Counted from the first letter of the stretch, positions 12,809-25,288 are shown. The stretch is 64,000 nucleotides of DNA from Botrytis cinerea B05.10 (GCF_000143535.2 NC_037313.1:2363501-2427500), one strand, 5' to 3'. Numbers and translations: made by a program. Notes: generated from the sequence alone by a model not told the origin.

Positions 12809-14278
12809 TTAAGCTTCTGTGCCCACACCATCTTTGCGTTCAGCGCCTTTCCTGTCACCAGCATCCTTGTTGTACTTTTTCCATAATGCGGCGATGTCCT
12901 CCTTACTCTCATTCTTCTCCGTGATCAGATTCTTCAGCCATTTGTTCTCAGTTTCTAACTGGTTGATGCGTCCTTCCAAAGCTGCAACTTTATCGCTCAT
13001 AGCTTTCGCTGATTGTTCAAGAGCTTGCTCGCGTTGCTTCTTCTTAACTCGGAAGCGAGCTGAAGCGGCCGTATTTCTTCGACGTTTGTCTTCTTCCGCA
13101 GCCATACGTGATGCATCTTCAAAGTCGGGGGATCGTCCATCGGATAAAGACTCAGCTTTTCGCTTTTCTCCAACTTGAGGGGAGACAAGAGCAGATGTAG
13201 GAGAACCGGCGGATGAGGGAGGAGGATTATAGATTTGATGATTGGTTTGAATTGGATGAATTACCGAAGGCATGCCGTCATGATTACCGAAATTGGTAGA
13301 GTGGTTGTTGGTGAAGGTGTTGAAGTCTGAAAAATTGAAATCACCTGAATGGAGCATCATGATGTTAGCTTTGCCTGCTTTTTTTGAAGAAGATGCTTCA
13401 GAAGGGAAATAAATGTGGAATTATATTATAGATCTGCAGGTAGACTGCAACAAGCGACGGCAAACGGGTAAGAGACGAGGATTAGACCGGATTTACACTA
13501 ATGACTTTTGGGAAGACAAAAGAGTGGAGTAATCATCAACCACCCTAGTCATTGTTGTATGACTACACGTGATATGTCGCCATTACTCGGTAATTGTGTG
13601 CGCTTACCAAGCAGCACAATAAAAGGGTTACAAAGCATGTAAGAAGAAGGCAGGAGGGAAAGGTTCGAGGAACGTCGCAGAAAAGTAATGCAAGAGGATA
13701 AGAGCTATACTCATCCTATGCAATCTAGGTGCACGTGGATATGTGCAAGTAAAGGTATTGGCCAACAGCTGGCCAGTGGAATTTCTCCAATAGAGAATTG
13801 ATCACAGCAATCCATGTGAAAGGGTCCTATCCCGATCATTTTGACATGATATACACGCTTGTGCTTAGAAAGTGTGTCTGATCTTCATCCACAAGATAGG
13901 GAGGAAACATATTGTCCCAAAGATACCGTGTAAAGGAAACACAAAGAGAAAGGAGAGAGCCGATATGATAGAAGTACAGAAATTCAACAGCAAAACAGTG
14001 GAGACATGGGGGTATCTCTAACCTGGAAGACTGAAATCTATGTCCTTTAAATCCAAATCAACACTATCCGCAGTGGATTGTGCTCCAACTCCATCAAAGT
14101 TTGGTGCCTGCAAGACTGAGTCGATGTCGTAGAATTCGGTATTCGTAAACATAGCCAATTCATCGTCTACATTGTATGTGTCCTGATTGGAATTGTGTAA
14201 ATCTTGTGGTGTTGGGATTGCGTTGAGATTCGCGATGTATTCCGACACATTCGGACCCCGCCGACCATTGTATGCCAT
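12809..14278 (-). CDS. bZIP transcription factor, CYS3/MetR-like
   Basis: Likely sulfur-metabolism activator of the CYS-3 (Neurospora)/MetR (Aspergillus) type, acting in the nucleus on sulfate and methionine genes. Exons are 14278-14023 and 13344-12809, giving 263 residues; the junction codon is restored as Gly. The N-terminus MAYNGRRGPNVSEYIANLN and the following acidic stretch resemble the family's activation region. The basic region (about residues 172-190) reads RRRNTAASARFRVKKKQREQ, followed by a leucine zipper (about 194-226) ending in ETENKWLKNLITEKN, typical of this subgroup. The single 678-nt intron is far longer than others in the window. CYS3-type proteins are usually autoregulated and controlled by SCF ubiquitin ligase; I did not find a convincing CYS3 site by eye. 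Subgroup assignment rests on motif recall. Confidence 0.9.
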
Positions 14279-14655
14279 CTTGAACTATGTATTCTTCGAG
14301 GATATGGAGTGACTTTCGTAGGCTTTTCGTCTCTATGATATTGATGCTGCAGATGAAATCATTCGAAGGAGGTTTTTGGAAAGGTTGTAAGGTGGGAGGT
14401 GATGAGAAAGTTATTCGAATTCTCTTCTTTGTTCTCCGAATTGCGCCCGATTTTTTTAAAAGGGACCAAATTGAATTGATTGTCTCGTAGATCCGCGGAT
14501 TCGAAGCGAATGATCGTGTGTATGACTCCCTTGGAAACAAAATGTATGATAAATCTCTTCGGTTAGTATGATCTGGGGAGAAGAATTGAGGATTGAGGAT
14601 TGGGGATTGAGTTGTCGAGTTGTTAAGTGGAAGAGACAAATTCCGGAGTGATTAC

Positions 14656-14676
14656 GGATTGTGGATTGTGGATTGT
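14656..14676. repeat. GGATTGT x3 tandem repeat
   Basis: Three exact 7-bp GGATTGT units. About 65 bp before them are looser GAGGATTGGGGATTG copies (about 14586-14611). It lies about 380 bp upstream of the bZIP start. Confidence 0.8.
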
Positions 14677-15007
14677 GGGCTTTGGTGGGTTTTCGAGATG
14701 TTTAGACTATTGCCCCACTCTGGATTGATTGATTGATGACAAATTTCAAAGAGTAAGAAAACATCTGCTGCTATTATTCAGCAAGATGCCTAGCGCAACT
14801 ATAACAAGAGAGCTATCACGGAAAATGGGTTTTGTGAGGTATGTACGAAGTATAGCACTGGATTCTCTATCAGATTAACTGCCCTCTGCCATGGGAATTA
14901 CTTTCCAGATTCAATACAAGTTGAAGGTCTCGTGAAGGTGCACCGGTGGGGGGTTTTCCACACACCTCTTGTTGTATTGGTGCTACATAAGGCGTGATTA
15001 CCATTCA

Positions 15008-15081
15008 CCTCTTTCTCTTTCTCTTTCTCCTTTTCTCCTTCTCTCCCTCTCTCTTTCTTACAGATTAGAGAGAAAGAGAAA
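15008..15081. repeat. Pyrimidine tract with 13-bp inverted purine arm
   Basis: A C/T-only tract (15008 to about 15058) built of CTTT/CTCC words is followed by a purine run. TTTCTCTTTCTCT at 15012-15024 is the exact reverse complement of AGAGAAAGAGAAA at 15069-15081, so a hairpin or triplex-prone structure could form. Confidence 0.8.
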
Positions 15082-15892
15082 TCATTGAATATCAAAAGGT
15101 ATCACAGTGCTTGATTAGTGATTGGCTAAGGCAATTGATTCTTATTTCATTGTGATTTCACAATTCCATTCACAAAGCTTCACAAGATCAAGTTTTCTTT
15201 CACTCCATCTTTCCGCCAAGTACGAGTATTGAGCAGTAAATTAGCAATAGTAGGCTTGAAATCATGACGAGTCCATTTTAGGTTGATCGTTTCTTTGAAT
15301 CCCTCTCGCCTCTCTTTATTGTTGGTACGTACCGGTCGAGCCTCTCTCGCCTCGCCTCTTTGATGTCCTCTCCTACATCGTACACCTATAACAGACCTAC
15401 CACAGCCTACTTCCCACATGTTGATGCCTTAAAATATCCTCGGGGTTTGAAGAAATCGGAGCTTTTGTGGATATTCCCAAGATATCTCCATCCAATTACA
15501 TTACCTCTCGCATTCCTATATCGGGGTGAGGAATAATTTCATGCCGAGTTTATGACTTTGAAGATGCTGCTTTGATCAGTATTGTGAATCTTTGCCCAGG
15601 AAGTGGATTTTTTGGCCCAGATATATCCTCTTCACTATCAAGCGGCGCTGCCATTTCAGACGCTCTCAAGCTCAGAGAGGTTACATCTTCATGTAATAAA
15701 GAGGTCTGAGAGGCCGTAGCTAAAGCTCCGGAGTTATCCGTGTAGTGGGTCTAGATCTTGAGGCGGGTGATGATGAGATCTATTTTGGTCAAAATTCATG
15801 TTGGCAACTTTCATGCATCTTGTCGTCCAAAGCGGAGGTAAATCATCAGGTTGTAAATGGCATTTGGATTCATTGTTGCTAAAATTTAAAAT

Positions 15893-15893
<1 letters not shown>

Positions 15894-15921
<28 letters not shown>
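15894..15921. repeat. TAGAAAG x4 tandem repeat
   Basis: Four exact 7-bp TAGAAAG units, with a partial fifth. It sits in the 3' flank of the GTPase gene. Confidence 0.9.
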
Positions 15922-15926
<5 letters not shown>

Positions 15927-16197
15927 AATAATAACTCAGCTTGATGCTCCTATCTACTCGTCTCCGCATAAGATGTTGTTCCCGCTGCCCAACAAAGATT
16001 TCCCTTGATAAATAAAAAACAAAAATAATGGGAATAAAATCAACGCCGTAAGTGTCAGAATATGGATTTGACGAGCTTTGAAATGTAACGAAATGTCAAT
16101 AAATGCGAGAAAGAAGCTTGCAGACGTGTTCATCTCCTTAAATCGATGATCCAGCTCTGATGGCGCACAATTCCAATGGTAAGACCACGATGTTAAA

Positions 16198-19100
16198 TTA
16201 CGAGTCTTCCATACCGTCACCGGTACTTTCGGCTTCTTCACTACCATCACTGTTATCGCCGACATCACTGTTGTCGCTGCTGTCACTATCATCACTAATA
16301 TCATCATCCTCGTCGTTGTCCTCACTGCTGTCGTCATCTGGCTTTGTCTCTGTCCTCACCGAGAGAAAGCGATCCGTGGGCTTAGAAGTGCCTCTACCCA
16401 ATGCCACTTCCAAGGTATCCAACTGTATAGTTAGCTCTTTGCGTATAGTCTTCCTGACATTCTCTCTGGTCTCATCGTCTTTCGCGATTGCCCACATTAT
16501 CATATTTCTGATTTCTGTTCTGAGGTAGTGGGATGTTTGAGAATGCGCCTCTTTTAATAATTCCTCAAGATTGGTCGTCATTTTGTTCAATCTAGTATTG
16601 AGCAAATCTGACGAGTCATTATACATGACTTTATTGTTTTTCTTGATGTGGTCGAGGAGATGCTCTTTCATTCGGCCCAGAGCTCCTATTTCTAGAAAAT
16701 TCATTTATCAGCGGCTATACAATGGCTCCGGGGATCGATTAATGCTTACTGGATTCCTGGCTACACTTTTCATATACGGGGCGCATATGATGCTGAATGC
16801 GTGGCTCAATTAGTCGATGAATTTCTTGTGCTTGACGTTGAGCCGAGCTCAAAGAACCGGATACTGCAGTCCTAGTCCTCTTCTCCAGGTAAGGTATCTT
16901 AGCCAAGAAATCTATTGGCGATTTAGATGCGGAGGCTTCCGACATACTTTGGAGGAGGGGTCTTATATCGGTTGAAAACACTCTAATTGCTCTAACCAAG
17001 TTCCAAGCATACCTGTCGTGTACACTCTGCATTTGTGAGTTGAATACTTTATCCCAAGGCTGGGCGAGTTCCCCCCAGAACGGCTGTAAGAATACGCCGA
17101 TCCAGTCATACGTGGCGTTCTTCTTATTGTTAAATTTGCCAAATCTACGACAGATAGCTTTCCATGTTTGATAAGAAGTGTCTGCGTTCATGAGTTCCTT
17201 ACAAGCCTCCTCGGCCTTTTCTGTACTCACGCGAATGCAGCTTCGTAAAGTTGGGAGGATCTCGGTCATGATGATCTCGCGGATACGCGATATTGCCACG
17301 GTCAAAGCATGACTGAAGGTCTGCACTAAATTAGATATTAAAACCATTATTGAAACAGGCCATACCTTGTGAAGAGTTTCTAACTTTTCCCCCAACATTT
17401 CATTGAGTTTGTCTGTTTGAGACGCGGACAAAGAGTTAGGCGAAACGTTTTCGGCCCATGATTTAATACTTAACTTGAGGAGATTGGACTCGGTTAAGAA
17501 GGAGTCGGCTATCTTTCCGCGGACTGTCAGAGTAGATGCTGCTGCATACTCTTGTAGTTTGGGAATACATGTATCTTTGATGGTTCCAAATCCGTTTGGC
17601 AACGGGTCTCTCTTGAAGCGACCACAAAGTCTCTGGTACCCTTTAGAGGATACACAAAAGATTTGGAGCTGTTCAGTGAGGCCTCCTGAATGGCAAACTT
17701 GCATTAGTTTCAAACAATCACTGCGAGTATTGGAATTGGAATACATACTCCGGTACACCAGATGTTTACTTTCTGCTTCATCCTCATTTCCAAGCTGCTT
17801 TTCATCATTGGCATCATCAGAAATATCCTGTTTCAACTCTCGCAGCCCATTCTCGAAATCCATCCTAAGATGCTCTTGAGTGTACCTGCTACGAGCTTGT
17901 GTACAGGCAGCTTTAATATCGTTTCTGATCGACTTGAGTATAAGTTTCAACCCAGTGAGCCTCTTTCCAAGCATCTTAATGGCCTTGGCATTATGGGCTT
18001 TCTTCTTAGTCAAGAGTCTTTTACTGGGTACGTCCATGTCCATGGGCTTTGAGTCACCTGATGGTTGATCTCCATCTCCTCTCCTGTCTTCCTTGGAATG
18101 TTTGCGTTTGCGTGGTGCGGAACTATCAGCTTTTGTCGATTCAGCATTACTCGAGAGTAACTTCAGTGCCCGTTTGATCTTTTTGAGTTTCAAGGATTTT
18201 CGAGCCAATGCTTGCTGGCCATCTTGTATGTCCTTCAAAATATCTGCTTCTCGGCCCAGAATATCCTTCAAATTCTTCTCACGGAGCTGCAATGACTCTA
18301 TAACCTCTTCATTATTGATAATATCGGTCTTCGTCATGATGAAGGTGACATATTTATCATCGTACTTACCGTCCATGAGTAGTTGTCTTCTGAAGGATTT
18401 CCCCATTAGATCCTTCGCGACCTGATCATCGATTGCACGAACAATATCAGCCACGATCCATACGTAAGTAAGTCTCTTGGAATAATTCTCCGCGACCTGC
18501 GTTCGACCCGTGTTAGAGTCTCCTAGGCCAGGCAAATCGACTAATACGAGCCCATGTCGAAGGATCTCAGCTTTTGTGTATATGCGAACACAACGCACCA
18601 AAGGCCAGTAGGATATCTCATTCGAGGATTTTTGCTTGTTATTTGAATCGATGTACTTGCTGATCTCTCGTGAAAAGGGCTTGGCTTTGGGCTTTGCGAT
18701 TTCCAAATGGCAATCCAATATATTAGAAACGCCATCGATTTGGTCAAAAAGTTCCTGCGAAGTCATACCCTTAAGTTTGGAAAGAGTGACGCCGGGCCAA
18801 ACTGCAGATATCTTGGCAAAGGCGGTGCTCGCCTGGCTACCAGATTTAACAGAAACATCTTCTCCTTTAGTGGCATTCTTTAGATCATCTAACAAGACAT
18901 CCATTTCTTCCTTCCATTCTGTTTCACTGATGAACTCTATTTCAGCGCGAAAGGCCTTTTCGGGATCATCAGAGTCATTCCATGAAATCTCTGTAACCAC
19001 GGACGTGCTGGCGCGCATGGCATTCGCGGGAACTACCATTTCCTCATCGATGAGCGCATTGATTAGTGATGATTTGCCACTACCAGTATATCCAAGAACC

Positions 19101-19492
19101 CCGACAAGCACACGAGGGCTCTTGATGCCATTGAGAATTTGTTCTGCGAGTATGCCAAGTTAGTTGGATTCAATCACTCTAGTCAGGCAAAAAATACTCG
19201 TTTGATCTTGCCATGTTTTGAACTCAGGAAACATAGCCGTGTGTCCTGCCACGATACCTTCGACTTTTCCCAAGAAGAGAATGCTGTCGTTGACGGCGTT
19301 TTCTTTCCTCACAACCGTGATCGACTCGTACTGGGCGGTAGCAAGATCTGCTCCCTCGCTCACTGATGACGCAGAATCATCAATAATTTCAGGTTTGACC
19401 CCACTTTCTCTTAGTGAGGCCGCTGCATCAGCATCTGGTTCACCTTTTTGACTTGTAGATGGTTGACTCATGGTCGTGTAAGATTGGCCCAC
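16198..19492 (-). CDS. Dynamin-like large GTPase, SLIP-GC (NUGGC) family
   Basis: Large P-loop GTPase of the dynamin-related nuclear GTPase SLIP-GC type. Predicted exons are 19492-19198, 19143-17749, 17685-17366, 17320-16750 and 16691-16198, giving 1024 residues with all phases matching. G1 is GYTGSGKSS (Lys about 121), the G2 region is RASTSVVTE, G3 is DLPGLGD (about 301) and G4 is TKTD (about 369). Two introns (63 and 45 nt) are multiples of three and open, so the gene looks uninterrupted there. A lysine-rich insert near residue 430 (APRKRKHSKED) looks like a nuclear signal. The C-terminal 60 residues are almost pure Asp/Glu/Ser. The long helical middle would form the stalk. Function in fungi is unknown to me. 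It is divergent from CHL4, 1.8 kb away. Confidence 0.88.
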
Positions 19493-21287
19493 TTTGAAGT
19501 TAGTAGATCCAGCTTAACAACAATATATGAATTATTCTGTAGAAGATGAGCAAGGACTGTAAAATAGTGGTTTGAAGATCGCGGATGGTAATTAAAGAAA
19601 GAAAGAAAAGCGCGTGATGAACAATGATGCAAGATGATAATATGGTGATTTTCACTTACTGTGATGAGAAAAGATTACAAATTATGAGAAAACAAAGAGC
19701 GAAGGACCAGAAGACGTTTAGAGATCTGTATGTCGATCTTTAGGAAGACTGAGCAGGAAGCTGTACCTTCGAAGGTGAGAATACTGCGTTTGGGACCACT
19801 CCTCAAATTGAAGCTGTAGGCCAAACCCTAAGAACCAATATGGTTCCTTAGGAACTTGCGAAGGTTGAACAAGGGTTGATACCTTTGTGATAGAAATTAA
19901 AGAAACTAGAAAACTGTAACTGGAACGCTGTCGTGAGAGTTTCCTTGAGAGTAACAGGAGTAAGAGAGTGGGAAGTTGGGAACTCGAAGCGTAAACAGCT
20001 CGCTAGCGTGATTTTCAAAGGGGAAGGAGCTCCTCATTCATTATTGTAGGTAGATTAAAGCTGGTGCTGAAGTTACTCATAGGAAGGCGTTTGATATTTG
20101 ACTTGTAAAAAGAGATCCTAACTCAGGGGCTTGCTGTGTTTATCGCACAAAGACATTGAAGCTCAAATTTCATGACGAAACTTTTTGATGTTATATTCAT
20201 ACATTGGTCTAGAATCTGTCATCTCTTAAAATTGGATTATCTGGAACGAGATATACAATTGTCCGCCTACCTTCTTGGGACAAACGTCTGATGGTGCAAT
20301 CTGTACAGCGATTCAGTGTTGTCTGGTAACCTTTTAATGGGTGCTTTTTGCGGAGGGAATTACATGATCTTGGAATGACGACAGATTTGACATCGAGCAA
20401 TGATCTGGGAAGTGCTATGTTCCGAGAATATATGGAGGATGCAAGTTTTATGCAGCTAATCAGTTTCAATAGATAGAGCTTGGTTCATTTTCCGTATGCT
20501 GCCGCCATCTCTGGTTCATAGATGACACCACCATCCGTTTGGGGCCCCCCAAATCTGGTTTTCACGAATGACTTCGCACTCTAGAGCTGCCAAATAAGAA
20601 TAGATAGCCAAGACACAATATCTGGAACACTTGCGCTAAGAGGGAGAGATTTATACGACAACCCTAGTGTCATCGCCGTCTCAAAAAAAAAACAAGGGAA
20701 AGTGTTGTTGTCCAGTGCTTTGCACATATTCATATCATTTTGTCTTTGGCAATTTCTCTGGGGCCCAAATAAGAGGTGGTCCTAGTACTGTCTATGGGCT
20801 TATCCCACATACAAGTATGGAAAAGCCTGGCTAGTCACAGAATTCGACATAGATACTTATCATAATAGTGTTTGTTCTCACAAGATGTTTGAAGCCACTT
20901 CCTCGAACGTCGTTCCAAATCATCTAGGGTTCTCCTGACCGTTCTAGGACTACCTAGCAGTCTTGAGACTTTACGATAAATTCAGCCCATGAATGCCGGC
21001 TGTTGTGAGGAGGTTTGTTGTGGCCAATTCATGATTGCGCAGTTAATTTTATCTTGTGTGGAGATATTAGCTGATTGACTACTAGGTACAGGCTTGAATT
21101 TAGGGTCCGGCGCTAGTTCCACTGCATCAGCTGATCGTGATGATTTCGCGACATACAACGCGATAAACAAAACCAAATCGCAACATCAAAGAAAATACCC
21201 TGGAAAGTAACGAAACCGATGATGAAGGTGTCATCCAATTCCGAGATTTCTACCGCTTGATTAGTATCCACTCTATTTTCGTCGATC
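19493..21287. other. Divergent intergenic, 1.8 kb, no supported gene
   Basis: Space between the divergent GTPase and CHL4 genes. The frame at 20209-20469 (86 codons, minus) has no domain or coding look. No repeat or RNA gene was recognised. Confidence 0.45.
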
Positions 21288-22835
21288 ATGGCCGCAGTAT
21301 CTATACCAACTACCTCTGCGCTTCCTCCCTCCCAACTTGTTCCTTCAACGCACCCCTCTGTACATAAACTTCTATCCCGCCTCTCGCGCCCTTCACTACT
21401 AACCTTAGCCCTCGACTGGCTCGACGAACGTAACCAAATTAATACCGCGCCATATCTTCTCGAAACCGACGATTCTGCCTCAGATTATGCGCAGGATCTC
21501 TATCCACCTCATGCTACTCTCGACTCTCTCAGTGAACTCTATACCTCTTTTACAACACAAAAAGGCAGTAAGCGCGATGTTCTTGATCGAATCCTAGAGG
21601 GAGACTGGAGACATGGAATCACACTATATCAATTGGCTATGGCAGATATGCAATATCTTTATGATCATCCTACATCACAGAAATGGACTGCCCTGAAAAT
21701 TGTGCGGATGTCATCTTCATCTCCCGACCATGAAGTCCCAGAGGAGGAAAAGAAAGATACAGCAATACCCCGATTCCATCCGTCGACATTCTTACAAAAT
21801 TTACAAAGAGAGGTGTTACCAGATGTAAAAGCTCATTACAATCTCGATCGTCATGCTACTTTACCGTTACTACTTCTAAGAATCTATATACTGGATTCGC
21901 CATATAACACATCACTTGCGCTTTCATCGGGCTCTAACAAACTGAGCATGGCATTTGACTCCAGTAAGACGTTTTACATTGCTTTCCCAGATGCCTCGCC
22001 TTATATTTATGTTTCCTTGAGTTCCACAGCAGGGAGCGCCAACGGAGCAACCGACACAAAGAGTCTACGGAAACTGACACTGGATGGAATCCCGAAAGCA
22101 TTTAGCAGACCAAGAGAAAGGTACAAGTTAGAGGGTACTGGATTTTCCACGAAGAATTTGGAGGCATTATGCGAGAGGAGGGGAGACGGAAGACACAACG
22201 CAGCAGGAGGTGCTTGGGAAGTTTATGCAGGAGAAAATAAAAAGGACAATCCATTGAATCCGATATTACCAATACCAGAGGACTCTCCGACTGGAGAACA
22301 GTTAGAGAGCGCCGACAAAGAGAAATCAACACCGAGAAATATGAAAAGACCCAGAGAAGACGATGCGCCAGAATTGGCAAAGAGACGAAAGAATCTAGCA
22401 AAAGCTCGCTTTGGAAACTCCGCAAAACCTAATGACGGAAAGGGTATTGAAAGACTCGATATTCGTGTCGAAGACCCTTTTCCTTCTTTCGCTTCCACAA
22501 CACCCGAACCAGAAAATGAGCCAATTACTGAGCGACAACGAGGGAAGAATAAAGGTCGAAGAAGTACCATCGAAGCAGAGTTTGATAGAATGAATAGAGA
22601 GGATAGTGAGGGAAGAAATGAAAGAGAAAAGGACCAAAGGGGGAGAGATGCATGGAAGCCAGATATCAGGATAACATTTCATGGAACTCATGTATTTGCA
22701 GGGATCCGAGAATTGGTTGAGGCAGGAATAGTGGATGGAGAGAAAATGCCAGGATGGATGACTGGTGAAGAGGGCGTTACTTTGGGAGTTGTAAGGAGGG
22801 GAAGGGTTAGGGGGTTCAAGGGAACTGGCGTCTGA
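21288..22835 (+). CDS. CHL4: Kinetochore protein CHL4/Mis15/CENP-N
   Basis: Inner-kinetochore (CCAN) subunit related to yeast Chl4, fission yeast Mis15 and vertebrate CENP-N, which reads the CENP-A nucleosome. It is an intronless 515-codon frame starting at the first ATG. The N-terminal module is clearly family-like: LLSRLSRPSLLTLALDWLDE, then a Pro/Asp loop, then KRDVLDRILEGDWRHGITLYQLAMADMQYL and SQKWTALKIV. The C-terminal module has DIRITFHGTHVFAGIRELVEAG, also typical. Between them (about 330-440) is a charged, low-complexity linker rich in Lys, Arg and Glu. Length is in the usual fungal range (about 450-550). It stands alone, without an operon-like partner, as expected for a fungal gene. 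Confidence 0.92.
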   Translation: MAAVSIPTTSALPPSQLVPSTHPSVHKLLSRLSRPSLLTLALDWLDERNQINTAPYLLETDDSASDYAQDLYPPHATLDSLSELYTSFTTQKGSKRDVLDRILEGDWRHGITLYQLAMADMQYLYDHPTSQKWTALKIVRMSSSSPDHEVPEEEKKDTAIPRFHPSTFLQNLQREVLPDVKAHYNLDRHATLPLLLLRIYILDSPYNTSLALSSGSNKLSMAFDSSKTFYIAFPDASPYIYVSLSSTAGSANGATDTKSLRKLTLDGIPKAFSRPRERYKLEGTGFSTKNLEALCERRGDGRHNAAGGAWEVYAGENKKDNPLNPILPIPEDSPTGEQLESADKEKSTPRNMKRPREDDAPELAKRRKNLAKARFGNSAKPNDGKGIERLDIRVEDPFPSFASTTPEPENEPITERQRGKNKGRRSTIEAEFDRMNREDSEGRNEREKDQRGRDAWKPDIRITFHGTHVFAGIRELVEAGIVDGEKMPGWMTGEEGVTLGVVRRGRVRGFKGTGV

Positions 22836-23253
22836 GCATTACTCGCATTGAGTAATTGTGATTGTGTTGGGAGATTTCGGACTTTGGTGTTTGGCTGTTT
22901 GGTTTTGCTGTGATACCTGGAGTTGGAGGTTTCTTCTTCCCATTGAGGCATTACATGGCTCGAGATGTTTTGACACGATTTTGTACATCATTGTATTATT
23001 TGGATCATGAGAAGAACAACAATGTCAAATGTGGAACTAAATCAAAAGATATTGTGGCAATAACTCATCCTTTGTTACCATATGAATACATCCGGTTGAT
23101 AGCTGTTTTAGTACGACGTAAAACCAGCTAATATCATAGCTCTCATTCACAGAAGCCTGATCGAACTATGAAGTGATTTCGTAAACAAATCTAGATTCTA
23201 GCCATCTAATAAAATGTACACAGTTATACTTTAGTCAAGCACACAAATGCTGT

Positions 23254-24518
23254 TCACGCTCTTAAGTCGAACATCTTGCAGCTATTATTCCATGCCGCCT
23301 CTCTCAGTTCTTTCACACTCACCCCTTTAACCCCTGCAACGACCCATGCTACCCGTCCAATCATACAAGGTTCATTTCTACCTTTAATCATGGCCCCATC
23401 TACCCATTTCTCCTTCTTCACACTCTTCCAACCCTTCCCACCCTCGAGAGATTTTTCGCCCTCAGTCATTCCTTCAGCCCCTTTCCCTTCTTCGAACCCC
23501 TTTAGCCATTTCGAACTTGCATGACTAGGTCTAATCTCACACCAAGGCCCGTCAGTCTCAATTTGGAGTCTCTCAATAGGTATTGCTTTCACCACTTCCA
23601 AGTTCTCTTCTGTTTTCAATGAACATCCATTTACCCCAATATCAAATCCTAAACTAACCAATTCCTCCATCTCCTCTTTCGTCCCAGTGAAACTATGAAC
23701 CACTCCTCTCTTTGGTAACTCTTCCAATCTGGCCTTTAAGATTCGTACAAAATCCTCATGAGCAGCGCGTGAATGTAGAAAGAGTGGTAGATGTAGACGG
23801 GTCGCTATATCGAGTTGCTTTTCAAAGTATTCTAACTGGACATCTTTTGGGCATAGAGTAAGACGATCGTAGTCAAGACCAAACTCTCCAAATGCTACGC
23901 AGTGATTTGTATCCTTTGCTTCTAACGCCAATGACTCGAGTTCTTGAAGATATTTATCTGGAGTATTTGGGGCTTTGGTAAATTGGAGGCAGGAACAGGG
24001 GTGGACGCCAACGGTTGCGAAGAGTACCCCGGCTATGAGAATCAGCTGTCAGCTTCTGTTACTTCCCACTTTCTAATTTTAAATGTTTGAACTGAATATG
24101 CCTACAGTATTCCTTAGATAATTCAACAGCCTTCCGAGACTCTTCTAGATCGGATCCGGTAACGATAAGTTTCTGACACCCTGCAGTAAGAGCTCGGGAA
24201 ATAACAGAGGGCAGATCGGCTGGATGACGTTGTGTATCATAGTAGATCCCAGAGTAGACGGGATCAGTAAGATTTATACCTATCTACTGCGAAAAAATGA
24301 TCAGCTATGATGTCTGCGGTCGAATAGATGCTAAAGTCTTGGGCAGGAGAATGTACATCTACATAACGGGGTCTATCGCCTTGCCGAGCTTCGAGAACAC
24401 CGTTGGTAGCTGTAGACATATTTAATCTGTGTTTGTGAATGCTTAGCAACGCTGCACGGTTCAATCGTGGTTTTAAAAGAGAGTTTGTGAGCCTGCCAAG
24501 TGGGCGAAGGCGATTCAT
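23254..24518 (-). CDS. TatD-family metal-dependent nuclease (TATDN1-like)
   Basis: TatD DNase of the eukaryotic TATDN1/yeast Tat-D type, a TIM-barrel metallonuclease with 3'-5' exonuclease activity linked to oxidative-damage repair and apoptotic DNA breakdown. Exons are 24518-24357, 24283-24106 and 24032-23254, giving 372 residues; splicing restores DIGINLTDPVYSGIYY. Motifs are TVGVHPCSC, FGEFGLDYDRL (metal Glu), LPLFLHSRAAHEDF, GVVHSFTGTKEE, GFDIGVNGCSLK and the catalytic ETDGPWCEIRPSHA. The usual bacterial HxH start is replaced by IGIN, as in TATDN1. The N-terminal 35 residues are Arg/Leu-rich and amphipathic with a second Met at 34, so a mitochondrial form from the first ATG and a cytosolic or nuclear form from the second are possible (inference). 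A Glu/Gly/Lys-rich insert lies near residue 300. Confidence 0.92.
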
Positions 24519-25288
24519 GGAGTGAAATGAAGTACTGAATGTTAAGGAGGTGAAGAAGGCTGTGATGAAATTTGCGGGGTGATAGCCTTGCGCTAAGAAA
24601 TACTAGCGGGGAACATCTCCCTCATCTTTTTTGATGAACAAGCCATGGCTGGCACGAATGCAGAGGTGTAAGGCTGAGCTCCTTCCCAATAACCTTGTGC
24701 ATGCACTCTTCTATGTCGTAACGCAGTGTCTAATCTGCTGCTTTATGCCATGCCATTTTGCTCTTTGCACATGCATGGTTGTTAAAACCTCACTCCTTAC
24801 ATCAACGGAAAGAATCACTATTAATTGTAACCTCACTTTCCTTGGATTCTCGCATTGAAGAAAAGTGACAGGTTAGAGAACGGGGTCTTCACAACTAGTT
24901 CCCATTGCCATCCACGAACATTCATAGACCACAGGGAGTTTGAGACCAGATATCTTGTGCAAAACAATTTGGCATGCAACAAGCAAAGGGTATAGCTATA
25001 CATAAGAAAAAATGCATCTAGTATCTAAACATTCTGGACCTTTTAGGTCATCATTAACCATCCTTCATTCCATTCATGTGCGCATATCATAATATCCATC
25101 CCAATTCATATTGAATGTAACCATGCCCAACCTGTACACCATTCAAATGCAAATATCATGCTCTTGCTCGCTCATTTTCATATGCTCATGCAACCATATC
25201 ATGTCATGAAAAATAATAAGAAAAACAGTAAAAAAGTCCTCCGCAAAAAGAAAACGCCAACCAACTGATATCAATCCCCCCATAATGA
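24519..25288. other. Intergenic, 770 bp, nothing recognised
   Basis: Space between the TatD 5' end and the coiled-coil gene 3' end. It has several CAT/ATG-rich stretches (about 25040-25200) but no repeat unit, RNA gene or supported frame. Confidence 0.4.

Larger units (their letters stand above)
14279..16197. other. Intergenic, 1.9 kb, simple repeats only
   Basis: Upstream region of the bZIP gene and downstream of the GTPase. It contains three low-complexity tracts listed separately. Small frames (14160-14639, 15180-15419, 15954-16337) run across these tracts or antisense to real exons and are not supported. Confidence 0.5.

Noticed and set aside
14160..14639. Minus-strand 159-codon frame overlapping the bZIP start
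   Set aside because: It is in a different frame from the conserved N-terminus of the bZIP protein and runs into simple repeats; no domain.
16160..16528. Plus-strand Ser/Leu-rich 122-codon frame resembling a membrane protein
   Set aside because: It is the antisense of the Asp/Ser-rich acidic tail of the GTPase.
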